From Amycolatopsis nivea (GTDB lineage Bacteria > Actinomycetota > Actinomycetes > Mycobacteriales > Pseudonocardiaceae), in NCBI RefSeq assembly GCF_004522235.1, contig NZ_SDLT01000002.1, forward strand, positions 1 through 64,000: a DNA stretch of 64,000 nucleotides. Direction: 5' to 3'. Made by a program: the position numbers and the translations under genes. The notes beneath the pieces are model-generated. The model worked only from the letters and a program-made list of their open reading frames with translations. It was not told the DNA's origin and did not search any database. Positions within the stretch are counted from its first letter, which is position 1; each line of letters opens with the position of its first letter. Of this stretch, positions 36,353 to 44,852 are shown piece after piece.

Positions 36353-37200
36353 CGGCTGGCTCCTGCGTACTGGTCTAGAACGGTGAATACGGTGAGCGCG
36401 TCCCGAAGCGCTGCGACGTCGTGAGTCCGGATGAAATCGACGCTGTGGCTGGCGGCATAAAGCTCCGCGGCGAGGCTGGCCGGACCGATCTCTGACAGCT
36501 CGCGTCCGGTGATCGCGCGCAGGAACGACTTCCGGGACGGCGAGACCATGATCGGGACACCGAACCGGGTCCGGATCGCGCGGAGTGCCGCCAGGACAGC
36601 CAGCGACGGTTCCGGCGTGGCGCCGAGAAAGTATCCGAGTCCGGGGTCGATGATCAGCCGTTCGCGGTCGATGCCAGCCGCTTCGAGCGCGGTCAGCCGC
36701 TGGTCGAAGAACTGCTCCAGCGACGTCAGCACCGCCTGCGGGTCGGTGCGTACTTTGGTCGCGGGCCCCCGCCGCTGCACCGAGTGCATGACGACGAGGC
36801 GGCATCCCGTACCGGCCAGCTCCGCATACCGTTCAGGGTCCGGAAATCCCTGGATGTCGTTGAGAAACGCGGCACCGCGAGAAGCGGCGAACAGGTGGGT
36901 CCGGGGCTGGAACGAGTCGACCGACACCGGGACGCCGTCGGCGACCAGGTGGTCGAGGACCAGGTCCAGCCGCCGGATTTCCTCGTCGGCGGTCACCGAC
37001 TCGGCGCCCGGATGACTGGCCGCGGGGCCGAGTTCGACGACGTCCGCGCCCGCCGCCAGTAATCGGCGAGCGTGCGCGAGCGCGTTCGCCGGGGTCAGGA
37101 ATCTGCCGCCGTCGGAGAACGAGTCCGCGCTGACGTTCACGATTCCCACCAGCCGCGGCCGGTGCCAGGACGCTTCCGAAAAAGCCAGAGCTTGAACCAT
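36349..37200 (-). CDS. Dihydropteroate synthase-like protein (divergent FolP)
   Basis: 283 aa TIM barrel. LVGIVNVSADSFSDGG is the pterin/Mg loop, NDIQGF, PSRKSFL and IRTHDV match conserved DHPS motifs. The loop that normally reads STRPG is here AASHPG, so the usual Arg is replaced by His, and the SxDT motif is SVDSFQP. No other folate genes (folB, folK, folE) adjoin; the partner is a PLP enzyme. May be a paralog with another substrate or a resistant DHPS. The ATG at 37200 with GGGAGA upstream is preferred to the frame's first ATG at 37257. Confidence 0.8.
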   Translation of the reverse strand: MVQALAFSEASWHRPRLVGIVNVSADSFSDGGRFLTPANALAHARRLLAAGADVVELGPAASHPGAESVTADEEIRRLDLVLDHLVADGVPVSVDSFQPRTHLFAASRGAAFLNDIQGFPDPERYAELAGTGCRLVVMHSVQRRGPATKVRTDPQAVLTSLEQFFDQRLTALEAAGIDRERLIIDPGLGYFLGATPEPSLAVLAALRAIRTRFGVPIMVSPSRKSFLRAITGRELSEIGPASLAAELYAASHSVDFIRTHDVAALRDALTVFTVLDQYAGASR

Positions 37201-37358
37201 CGCCGTGTCTCCCGGATCTCGATCCCACAAGAGCCCAGGCGTACGGCACGACGTCACGTGGACGAGGTCGCTCCCCGATGGTGATCCATCTTCACACGCC
37301 AGTCACGACCTGCGGACACAGTAACAAGAAACTCCGGTGCGGAGCTACCACCAGGACG

Positions 37359-37382
37359 GCCGTCGGCGAGGACACCGACGGC
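37359..37382 (-). terminator. Hairpin after the LGFP-repeat gene
   Basis: Perfect 8-bp stem (37359-37366 with 37375-37382), 8-base loop, 15 bases beyond the stop of the sugar dehydrogenase gene. No T-run, as is common in high-GC actinomycetes. Confidence 0.55.
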
Positions 37383-37396
37383 AGCCCCGAGCCGAC

Positions 37397-40300
37397 TCAC
37401 CACCGGTAATTCGTGGTCACGCCATACCGGTAAATCACATAACCGCCCTGGAAATCGCTTCGGGCCCCGCCACTGATCGGGTACTCATCCGAGGTGGGCA
37501 ACCCCAAATAACCCCACTCCCAGCCCAGCGCGGCCCACCGCTTGCGAATCTCCCCCTGCACCATGTGCGCCCCGGTACGCGGGCTCCAGTAAATCGACCC
37601 GCCGCCGTTGAAGTGGTTGTAGCGCGCGATCCCGTTAGGCGTACTGGTTTCATCGGTAGTCGGGTAACCGAGACCGCGCTCCCAGCCGAGAGCAGCCCAC
37701 TTGTCCCGAATCGCCCCACCAATCTGATGCGCCCCAGTAGACGGCGTCCAGTAGATCGACCCGCCCACCGTGAAGTGGTTGTACCGGCCGACCCGGTCCG
37801 GAGTCGCGGACTCATCCGTAGTCGGGTAACCAAGACCGCGCTCCCAGCCGAGAGCAGCCCACTTGTCCCGAATCGCCCCACCAATCTGATGCGCCCCAGT
37901 AGACGGCGTCCAGTAGATCGACCCGCCCACCGTGAAGTGGTTGTACCGGCCGACCCGGTCCGGAGTCGCGGACTCATCCGTAGTCGGGTAACCAAGACCG
38001 CGCTCCCAGCCGAGAGCAGCCCACTTGTCCCGAATCGCCCCACCAATCTGATGCGCCCCAGTAGACGGCGTCCAGTAGATCGACCCGCCCACCGTGAAGT
38101 GGTTGTACCGCCCCACTCCGTCCGGCGTCGCAGACTCATCCGTGGTCGGGTAGCCAAGCCCCCGCTCCCAGCCCAGCGAAGCCCACTTGTCCCGAATCGC
38201 CCCGCCGATCTGATGCGCGCCACCTGTAGGCGTCCAATAAATCGAGCCACTGGTGAAGTGGTTGTACCGCCCGACCCCGTCGGGAGTCCCGGACTCGTCG
38301 GTGGTCGGATACCCGACCCCGCGTTCCCAGCCGAGAGCGGCCCACTTGACCAGAATCTGTCCCTGGACCGAATGCGCCCCGGTGGACGGCGTCCAGAAAA
38401 TAGCCGCGGCCTGGCTTCCCGGCGTGCCGATCAAATGGTTGTACCGGCCCACCCCGTCCGCGGTCCGGGTCTCGTCGGTCGTCGGCGGCCCGTACACCTG
38501 ATGCCCGCCGATCGCGAGATAGCGGGCCAGGATCTCCCCGCCGATCTCGTGCACCCCGGTAGCCGCGGACCAGTACAACCGCCCATTCGCATACGGCCGG
38601 TACCGCACCGGCCCGTCAACGACCTCGGGACCCGTCGGCGCGCCGATCGAACTCCGCAACTCCGGCTCAGCCGCATACCGCTGATCGATCGCCGTCAGGT
38701 AGTTGGCGGTCAGTGTCATATCACCAGCGCCGACAGTGATCGACCACGAAGAGGTAGCCGGACCTCCCTGCCAACCGGTGAACTTGGAAACCCCATCGGT
38801 GCCAACCAACGCAGCAGTCACGTCAAAGGTCGCACCCTCAGTGACCATCGCACTGCTGACGCCACCCTCGCTCGGGATGCTCAACGCGGCCGGCTGCGTG
38901 CCCACCAACGTCAACCGATGCTGGCGCGGGTAAGCGACATACGTCTTGCTCGCCTGCACCCCGGCGCTGTCCGTGACTGTCGCGGTGAATTCCATCCGAG
39001 AATCCGTGTGATCGGTAAACGGAACCGTCAACGTCGGCCCCGTCGCACCGTCATTGGGATGCACGTGGCAGGCGCCGAGATCCGGACAGTGCCGAATCAA
39101 CGACGTCCACGTGACGGGAAGCTCGCCATCCTCCGCGTCAGTCGCCTTGGCGGACAACGAAACCTGCTCACCCACCGCAAAAGTCTTGTCCGGCGCGGAC
39201 AAATTCAGCACCGGCGAATGATTGCCCGGGGCGACAGTGATCTTCGCGGTCCCGACGCCGCCGAGCGGATCCGAAACCGTCAACGTCGCGGTGAACGAAG
39301 CGCCGTCCCCGTACTGATGGCTGACCTGAATCCCGGTGCCGGTGCTGCCGTCGCCGAAGTCCCAGGAATAGGTGAGTGGATCGCCGTCAGCGTCAGTCGA
39401 ATCATTGGCAGCAAAGGAAACCGTGCGAGTATCCGGATCCGTCGAGGAAGTAGCCTTCGCCACCGGCGGAGCATTGTTCGTCGAGTAGCTCAACCGCCGC
39501 AGTACACCGGAGTTGAGGTCCGTGAAGACGATGTCCCCGTTGGGCGCAGCGGAAATTCGGGTAACCCCGCCGACATTCTGGAACGGCGCGGGACTCGTGG
39601 GCGCCTGGGTGAGCTTGCCCTGCGCGTCGTACCGCAGCGTCCAGATCTTCTGCCCCGCGTAGTCCCCGAAGAAGTACGCACCCTGGTAAGCGGCCGGATA
39701 AGTCGTGCCGCCATACACAATCCCGCCGGTGACACTGTTGCCCTGCGCCGGACCGGTCCCGTGCTGGTAGTCCCACAACGGCGGCGTGTTCACCGCCACG
39801 GCACAACGCGCGTCAGCCGAATAGCCCGGCGTCGGGTGGTTCCCCTCGTAGCAAGGCCAGGCGAGATTCGCGCCCGGCTGCACGACGTCCACCTCTTCCC
39901 ACGTGTACCAGCCGACATCGCCGACCACCGGCAGCCCGCTCTTCGGGTCGAGGCTGAACCGGAACGGGTTGCGGAATCCGCTCGCGAACACCTTGCTGCG
40001 AGCGGAATCCGGCGCGGCGGCGTTGTAGTACGGATTGGTCGGCACGCCCTTGCCGTCCGCGGTGAGGTGCAGGATCTTGCCGAACGGCGAATCGAGGTCT
40101 TGCGCGACGAAGGCGACCGGGTTGGTCTTGCCCGCGTCGCCGTTGTCTCCGACGGAGTACCAGAGCGTGCCGTCCGGCGCGGGGTAAACCGTGTCGAGGC
40201 CGTGGATGTAGTACGGACTGCCGGGCAGGTCGAAAATCACCTTCTCGCCGGTCAGCCCGGACGGATGTCCCGCGCCGTCGAGCCGCACGGTGAACTTCGC

Positions 40301-40702
40301 GGCGCGCATCGTGTACTGGCCGTTGCCGAGCGAGACCGAGCGGTTCAGGTACACCTGGTGCGAGCTGGCGTAGTCCGCCGCGAGCGCGATGCTCGTGAGG
40401 CCCATGTCGCCCTGCGTCTCGACCGGGAAGGTCGCGATCCGCTGCGGCGCGCCGCTGCCCGCGGCCGGGACCCAGTTGACGACGCCGGACTTGCCGAGCG
40501 CCAGCACGCTGTCATCAGGCAGCCAGGCGAAGTCGGTGAACTCGTACTGCCCGAGCCCGGTGGGCAGGTCCCGCAAAACGAACCCCGGCGGCAGCGCCGG
40601 GGTGTCGGCTGCTGCCGCCGGGGCGACGGCGGTGATCGCGGTGGGGACAGCGACGACCGCTAATGCGGCCACCACCAGGGAACGGAGCTTGCGCCAGGCC
40701 AT
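37397..40702 (-). CDS. Secreted PQQ-dependent sugar dehydrogenase-like protein with PKD domain and eight LGFP repeats
   Basis: 1101 aa, secreted (signal peptide ending near AAAADTPA). Residues about 35-400 form a beta-propeller of the soluble glucose/sorbosone dehydrogenase family (VLRDLPTGL, WYSVGDNGDAG, GFRNPFRFSLDP). A PKD domain follows (DGDPLTYSWDFGDGSTG), then another Ig-like domain, then eight LGFP repeats (each with a YPTTDE-like core and GAHQIGGAI). LGFP repeats are thought to hold proteins on the mycolic-acid or arabinogalactan cell wall. Repeats 4-7 are nearly identical at DNA level. ATG start at 40702. Whether it still oxidises a sugar cannot be told. Confidence 0.88.
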   Translation of the reverse strand: MAWRKLRSLVVAALAVVAVPTAITAVAPAAAADTPALPPGFVLRDLPTGLGQYEFTDFAWLPDDSVLALGKSGVVNWVPAAGSGAPQRIATFPVETQGDMGLTSIALAADYASSHQVYLNRSVSLGNGQYTMRAAKFTVRLDGAGHPSGLTGEKVIFDLPGSPYYIHGLDTVYPAPDGTLWYSVGDNGDAGKTNPVAFVAQDLDSPFGKILHLTADGKGVPTNPYYNAAAPDSARSKVFASGFRNPFRFSLDPKSGLPVVGDVGWYTWEEVDVVQPGANLAWPCYEGNHPTPGYSADARCAVAVNTPPLWDYQHGTGPAQGNSVTGGIVYGGTTYPAAYQGAYFFGDYAGQKIWTLRYDAQGKLTQAPTSPAPFQNVGGVTRISAAPNGDIVFTDLNSGVLRRLSYSTNNAPPVAKATSSTDPDTRTVSFAANDSTDADGDPLTYSWDFGDGSTGTGIQVSHQYGDGASFTATLTVSDPLGGVGTAKITVAPGNHSPVLNLSAPDKTFAVGEQVSLSAKATDAEDGELPVTWTSLIRHCPDLGACHVHPNDGATGPTLTVPFTDHTDSRMEFTATVTDSAGVQASKTYVAYPRQHRLTLVGTQPAALSIPSEGGVSSAMVTEGATFDVTAALVGTDGVSKFTGWQGGPATSSWSITVGAGDMTLTANYLTAIDQRYAAEPELRSSIGAPTGPEVVDGPVRYRPYANGRLYWSAATGVHEIGGEILARYLAIGGHQVYGPPTTDETRTADGVGRYNHLIGTPGSQAAAIFWTPSTGAHSVQGQILVKWAALGWERGVGYPTTDESGTPDGVGRYNHFTSGSIYWTPTGGAHQIGGAIRDKWASLGWERGLGYPTTDESATPDGVGRYNHFTVGGSIYWTPSTGAHQIGGAIRDKWAALGWERGLGYPTTDESATPDRVGRYNHFTVGGSIYWTPSTGAHQIGGAIRDKWAALGWERGLGYPTTDESATPDRVGRYNHFTVGGSIYWTPSTGAHQIGGAIRDKWAALGWERGLGYPTTDETSTPNGIARYNHFNGGGSIYWSPRTGAHMVQGEIRKRWAALGWEWGYLGLPTSDEYPISGGARSDFQGGYVIYRYGVTTNYRW
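37701..38186 (-). repeat. 162-bp tandem repeats encoding LGFP units
   Basis: Units 37701-37862 and 37863-38024 look identical base for base; the unit 38025-38186 is identical over roughly its first 90 bases and then diverges. The next units outwards are similar but diverged. Each unit encodes 54 residues. Identity including silent sites points to recent duplication or gene conversion. Confidence 0.85.
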
Positions 40703-40794
40703 TCGGGACCCCTTTCTCAGCGACCGGTAATCGCTCAGAAGGGGGACGAAGTTGCCTCTATCGGGTGATATTTATTCGACCGTGACGCGGTCGG

Positions 40795-41424
40795 TCAGGG
40801 CACGACCTGGACCACGTCCCCAATGTGCAGGGTGTTGAAGAACCGCAGCGACGACGTCGCCGACAGGTGGATGCAGCCATGCGAGTACACCTTCAGGCTG
40901 CCGGTGTGGAACGCGTCGCCCGGATAGAAGAAGACCGAGTTCGGCATCGGCGCGTTGTCGAACTGCTTGCTCAGGTGCAGCTTTTCCTTGGACAGCACGT
41001 GGAACGTGCCGGTCGGGGTCGCGTGCCCCTTGCGTCCGGGCAGCATCGAGACGGGGCCGTAGATCACCTTGCCGTCCTGCAGCAGCCAGGCGCGGTGCGC
41101 GGAAATGTCCACGCAGGCGCTGGTGCCCGAAGCGGCGGCGGCCGCGGCGCACGGGACGTCGGCGGTGCTCGGCTCCGGGTCGGCCTTCGGCTTGGGAGCG
41201 GGCTTCGGCGTCGGTTTCGGACTCGGCTTCGCGCTGGTGCTCGCCGGGCTGCTGCTGGTCGCCGGGGCAGAACTGCTGGTCGGCGCACTGGAGGACGAGA
41301 CGGGCACGCTCGCCGCCGCGGGCACCGCGCCGCCGCCGGCAGCCGATCCGGCCGTGCTGCCGGAGCACGCCACGAGCCCGAAAGCCGCGGCCAGCGCCGC
41401 CATCCCCACCAGAACCCTCTTCAC
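40795..41424 (-). CDS. Lipoprotein L,D-transpeptidase (YkuD domain)
   Basis: 209 aa. Lipobox GLVAC with Cys20, a Ser/Thr-rich and Pro-Lys-rich linker to about residue 95, then the catalytic domain: ISAHRAWLLQDGKVIYGP, TPTGTFHV and the active-site SHGCIHLS with the nucleophilic Cys. Makes or exchanges 3-3 peptidoglycan cross-links outside the membrane. GTG at 41424 starts directly before the signal peptide; the frame's earlier ATG at 41457 would add an unlikely 11-residue extension. Confidence 0.9.
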   Translation of the reverse strand: MKRVLVGMAALAAAFGLVACSGSTAGSAAGGGAVPAAASVPVSSSSAPTSSSAPATSSSPASTSAKPSPKPTPKPAPKPKADPEPSTADVPCAAAAAASGTSACVDISAHRAWLLQDGKVIYGPVSMLPGRKGHATPTGTFHVLSKEKLHLSKQFDNAPMPNSVFFYPGDAFHTGSLKVYSHGCIHLSATSSLRFFNTLHIGDVVQVVP

Positions 41425-41619
41425 GATCCGGTACCCCCGCGTTCGGTCGGGTCGCATTCGGCAGGACCCGTATCACCCGAATAGACGACCATCACCCCTT
41501 CGTGGTTGCTCGGCAATGGTCACGATCCGGCTTCTCCACCCCGGGGTTGAGCCGCGGATCCACCTGGCCCCAGCCCGTACGCCGACGAAACCCGCATCGA
41601 TTCCGGCGAGGCTGGAAGC

Positions 41620-42138
41620 ATGAACCTCGGCCCGCTCACCATCGTTCTCTACGCCGCGATCGCAGCGCTCGTCCTGTACCGGGTCGTCTACCGGCAGTGG
41701 CGCGGCACGCTCCTCAGCCGCAAGCGTTTGCTGACGCTCCCGTTCATCCTGACCGCGATCGGCGTGTTCTCCGCCGCCACTGCGTTGCAAAGCGCGACCA
41801 CGACGGAGTACGCGCTGCTGGCTGGCGACGTCGTGGTCCTCGGACTGCTTGGCGTCCTGCGAAGCTCCACTTCGGTCCTCAGTGCACGCGAAGGCACGAC
41901 GTTCGTGAAGGGCACTCCGCTCACTCTGGTGCTGTGGTTCGCCACCATCGGCGTACGCGTCGCCTTCTCCTTCATCGGAGCCGCGCTCGGCGTCAGCAAC
42001 ACCGTGACGTCCTCGACGATCATGCTCACGATCGGCGTCAGCATCGGCGTACAGAACGCCTTCACCTACTACCGCATTCAGAAGCGCGGTCTGCCGCTCT
42101 CGGAACAGACGCCAACGAGCATCAGCGCTCGCCGCTAA
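41620..42138 (+). CDS. Membrane protein, DUF1453-like
   Basis: 172 aa with four or five hydrophobic helices (first GPLTIVLYAAIAALVLY; later ones near LLTLPFILTAIGVFSA and AFSFIGAALGVSNTV). Such CcdC/DUF1453-like proteins have no firm function. ATG at 41620. The 3' end overlaps the opposing kinase gene by 17 bases. Confidence 0.75.
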   Translation: MNLGPLTIVLYAAIAALVLYRVVYRQWRGTLLSRKRLLTLPFILTAIGVFSAATALQSATTTEYALLAGDVVVLGLLGVLRSSTSVLSAREGTTFVKGTPLTLVLWFATIGVRVAFSFIGAALGVSNTVTSSTIMLTIGVSIGVQNAFTYYRIQKRGLPLSEQTPTSISARR

Positions 42139-43015
42139 GCCCCACCATGCGCGCGTACATCCGCGAAGGACTCAACACCGTCGCCGGATGCAGGAACCCC
42201 GGCAACGGCGGCAAGTCCCGCGCGAAAGGCACAAGATGCGCGTACAGGACCTCCGCCCCAGACGGCCGCACAGAAGGATCCTTCGCGAGCGTCACAGCGA
42301 GAAGCGTGTTCAACTCCCGAGGCACACCGGGCACCACCGGCGCTGGTTCCTTCACCTGCTTGTCGAAGACCGCGTACGCCGTCGGCCCGGTGAAGACCGG
42401 ACGGCCGGTGAGCATCTCGTGCAAGACGCAGCCGAGCGCGTACAGGTCGCTTCGCGGCTCCGCGTGCCCACGCTGGATCTGCTCCGGGGCCATGTACGAC
42501 GGTGTCCCCAGCAACTGCCCCGCGCGCGTGAAGCGAGCAGTGTCGGCTTCGCGCAACACAGCGAGCCCGAAGTCCATCACCTTCACACTGCCGTCCGGGC
42601 AGAGCATCAGGTTGGCCGGCTTGAGGTCACGGTGACAGACCGCGCGAGCGTGCGCCGCCGCCAGGACCGCGGCCGCTTGCGCCGCGATCGCCGCCGCCCA
42701 GGACACCGGCAGCGGGCCGTGTTCGGCGAGCAGATCGTCCAGCGTCACGCCTTCGACGAACTGCATGACCTGGAACAACCGATCGTCATGGGCACCGAAG
42801 TCGTAGAGCGTGGGCGCGCCGGGATGGTCGAGCGTCGCGAGGATCCGCGCTTCCCGGGCGAAGCGTTCTTCCAGCTCTTCGTCGCCGCCAGGAAGCCGAA
42901 GCAGCTTGATCGCGACCTGCCTGCCGAGCCGCCGGTCGAGCCCGCGGTGCACTGAACCCATGCCGCCCCGCCCGAGCGGCAGATCGTCGACCTCGTAGCG
43001 GTCCGCGATCAGCAT
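42122..43015 (-). CDS. Soluble Ser/Thr protein kinase
   Basis: 297 aa, a kinase domain with no transmembrane helix and no sensor domain. Gly loop GRGGMGSV, Lys37 in VAIKLL, catalytic HRDLKPAN, DFG in KVMDFGLAV, APEQ, and the regulatory PSYMAPEQIQRG region. ATG at 43015 preceded by AGGGGG. It sits 17 bases after the stop of the DNA methylase-like gene, and a PP2C phosphatase gene is divergent from that methylase, so kinase, phosphatase and methylase may form one regulated unit. Confidence 0.9.
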   Translation of the reverse strand: MLIADRYEVDDLPLGRGGMGSVHRGLDRRLGRQVAIKLLRLPGGDEELEERFAREARILATLDHPGAPTLYDFGAHDDRLFQVMQFVEGVTLDDLLAEHGPLPVSWAAAIAAQAAAVLAAAHARAVCHRDLKPANLMLCPDGSVKVMDFGLAVLREADTARFTRAGQLLGTPSYMAPEQIQRGHAEPRSDLYALGCVLHEMLTGRPVFTGPTAYAVFDKQVKEPAPVVPGVPRELNTLLAVTLAKDPSVRPSGAEVLYAHLVPFARDLPPLPGFLHPATVLSPSRMYARMVGLSGER

Positions 43016-43032
43016 GGGCCCCCTCACAGCGC

Positions 43033-44775
43033 TCACCCGCCACCGGGCTTCAGCCGTCCTTCGGCGAGTGCGGCAAAGCCTAGCCGCACCAGGTCGCGGC
43101 CGATTTCCGCGGTTTGCCGCAGTGCCCGGTCGAAGTCGGCGAGCGCGCGGAAAGCGACGCCGTACGCACGCTGCGTTTCGAGCGGATGCCGCGGCACCTT
43201 CAGCCGCCGCGCGTCGATCCGGGTCGACGCGCTGTGCACCGGGAAGTCCGCGGCGCGCAGGCATCCGGCGAGGAACTGCGGGTCGAGCCGCTCCGGATCC
43301 ACGCGATAACGGGAAAGCGCGGGCCCGAGCCGCACCGGCGCTCCACTGTGGACGATCACGGCGCCGGTGACCGACGCGACCACGTCCCCCTCCTGGGCGA
43401 GCACCGCCGCCGGATCCGGCGCGGCGTGCCCGGTCGGCGGGCCGCCGATGAGGACGTCGTCGGTGGTCAGCACGGGTTCGTCGCCGTCAGCGGTACGCGG
43501 CGGCGCGTGCGTGATCCGCAGCGCGCCCGCCTTCACCAGCTCGCCGACGGTCGTGTGCGCCGTTTCGCCGGACGCCGGTTCCAGCTTGGGCAGCTCAATC
43601 CCGATCTGCCCGAAAACCCGTTGCGCGGCAAGGAAAGCCTCGCCGGAATCGCTCTCACCGGGACGGCCGGACGGACTCAGGTCGACGTCGTCGTCGAGCA
43701 CGTCGATGATGCGTTCGCCGGTGTCCGGATCGGCCAGGAAGTCCTGCCACACCTGCTCGACGTCGTCCGCGGTGGTGTCGGCGATCAGCACCGTCGCCGG
43801 CGCGCGCTGCTCCGGCTCCGGGCGCGTGAGCAGCCAGAGATCGGTGCCCGGCGCGAGCGTGCACACCGCGCGCAACGCGCCCGCCCGAAGCAGGTTGGCC
43901 CGGATGCGTTTCCCGCTCCGCCGCCCCGCCGCGGCTCCCGGCATCAGCACCGCGACCGCGCCACCTGGTTTGACGTGCGCGAGGCAGTGCTGCACCCACG
44001 CCAGCTCCGACTCGCCCCGCGGCGGCAGCCCGTACTCCCAGCGCGCGTCGCCGACGAGTTCCTCGTGCCCCCAGCCGCGCTCGTTGAACGGCGGATCGCA
44101 CAGCACGACGTCAGCCAGCCGGTCCGCGAAAGCGTCCGCGCGCAACGCGTCCGAGGCGTGCACCTCCGTGTCCGCGCCGTGCAGCCGCAGCCGGATGCCC
44201 GCGATCCGCGCGGTGTCCGGGTCGACGTCCTGCCCTCGCGCCCGGGTCGCCGCGGCGGCCAGCAACAGCGACCCGAACCCGCACGCCGGGTCGAGCACCG
44301 TGGCCCCCTTCGCGCCGGTCAGCCGCACCATCAGGTCGGCGTACGCGGTGGGCGTCGTGGAGAGCCGGCGGGCGTGTGCTTCGAAGAAACGGTCGCAGAG
44401 CTGCTCGAACGTCTCCGCCGCGCCTTCGCTCGCGGCGAGCTGCGAGATCAACGCCAGCAACCCCGGATCGTCCGGCCCCTCAGCGTCGTCCGCGAGGTAC
44501 TCGCCGACCGCCGCCAACCGCGCGCCGAGGTCGAGGTCGTCGCCGAGCGCACGCAGCCGTTGCCACGCTTCGTCGATCGGCGCCAGCTCGAACGGACGAC
44601 CGCGCCCGCGCAGCCACGCCTGTACCTCCGGAAGCGAAAACAACGGGCTGGACGCCGTGCCGCCCACTGGTTTGGGAAAATCGTCATGGCGCCGCCGCCA
44701 GTTGCTCACCGCCGCCCGGCGCACGCCCGCCAGGCGCGCGATGTCGGCCGCACTCACCGCCGCGTCGTCTGCCAT
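43033..44775 (-). CDS. HTH-containing N6-adenine DNA methylase-like protein with target-recognition-like tail
   Basis: 580 aa. Residues 5-55 form a MerR/AlpA-like HTH (VSAADIARLAGVRRAAVSNW). The methylase domain has SAM motif I DPACGFGS (from residue 162) and the catalytic motif DPPFNERG (from residue 227). Residues about 430-575 resemble an HsdS target recognition domain (LAQEGDVVASVTGAVIVHSG; LDPQFLAGCLRAADF). No restriction endonuclease domain and no hsdR nearby. It could methylate DNA, or bind DNA as a regulator. ATG at 44775; a GTG at 44784 is also possible. Confidence 0.82.
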   Translation of the reverse strand: MADDAAVSAADIARLAGVRRAAVSNWRRRHDDFPKPVGGTASSPLFSLPEVQAWLRGRGRPFELAPIDEAWQRLRALGDDLDLGARLAAVGEYLADDAEGPDDPGLLALISQLAASEGAAETFEQLCDRFFEAHARRLSTTPTAYADLMVRLTGAKGATVLDPACGFGSLLLAAAATRARGQDVDPDTARIAGIRLRLHGADTEVHASDALRADAFADRLADVVLCDPPFNERGWGHEELVGDARWEYGLPPRGESELAWVQHCLAHVKPGGAVAVLMPGAAAGRRSGKRIRANLLRAGALRAVCTLAPGTDLWLLTRPEPEQRAPATVLIADTTADDVEQVWQDFLADPDTGERIIDVLDDDVDLSPSGRPGESDSGEAFLAAQRVFGQIGIELPKLEPASGETAHTTVGELVKAGALRITHAPPRTADGDEPVLTTDDVLIGGPPTGHAAPDPAAVLAQEGDVVASVTGAVIVHSGAPVRLGPALSRYRVDPERLDPQFLAGCLRAADFPVHSASTRIDARRLKVPRHPLETQRAYGVAFRALADFDRALRQTAEIGRDLVRLGFAALAEGRLKPGGG

Positions 44776-44852
44776 GGGGAGCACGATAGCCGACGACAGC
44801 GGTTTCCATCGTTTTGCTTGTTAACTCAGTCAACCAATGGTTTTATGGGGGC

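Noticed and set aside
37337..40663. 1108-codon plus-strand frame opposite the LGFP-repeat gene
   Set aside because: Shadow of the sugar dehydrogenase gene; repetitive Arg/Pro-rich product with no domain, no signal and no ribosome binding site.
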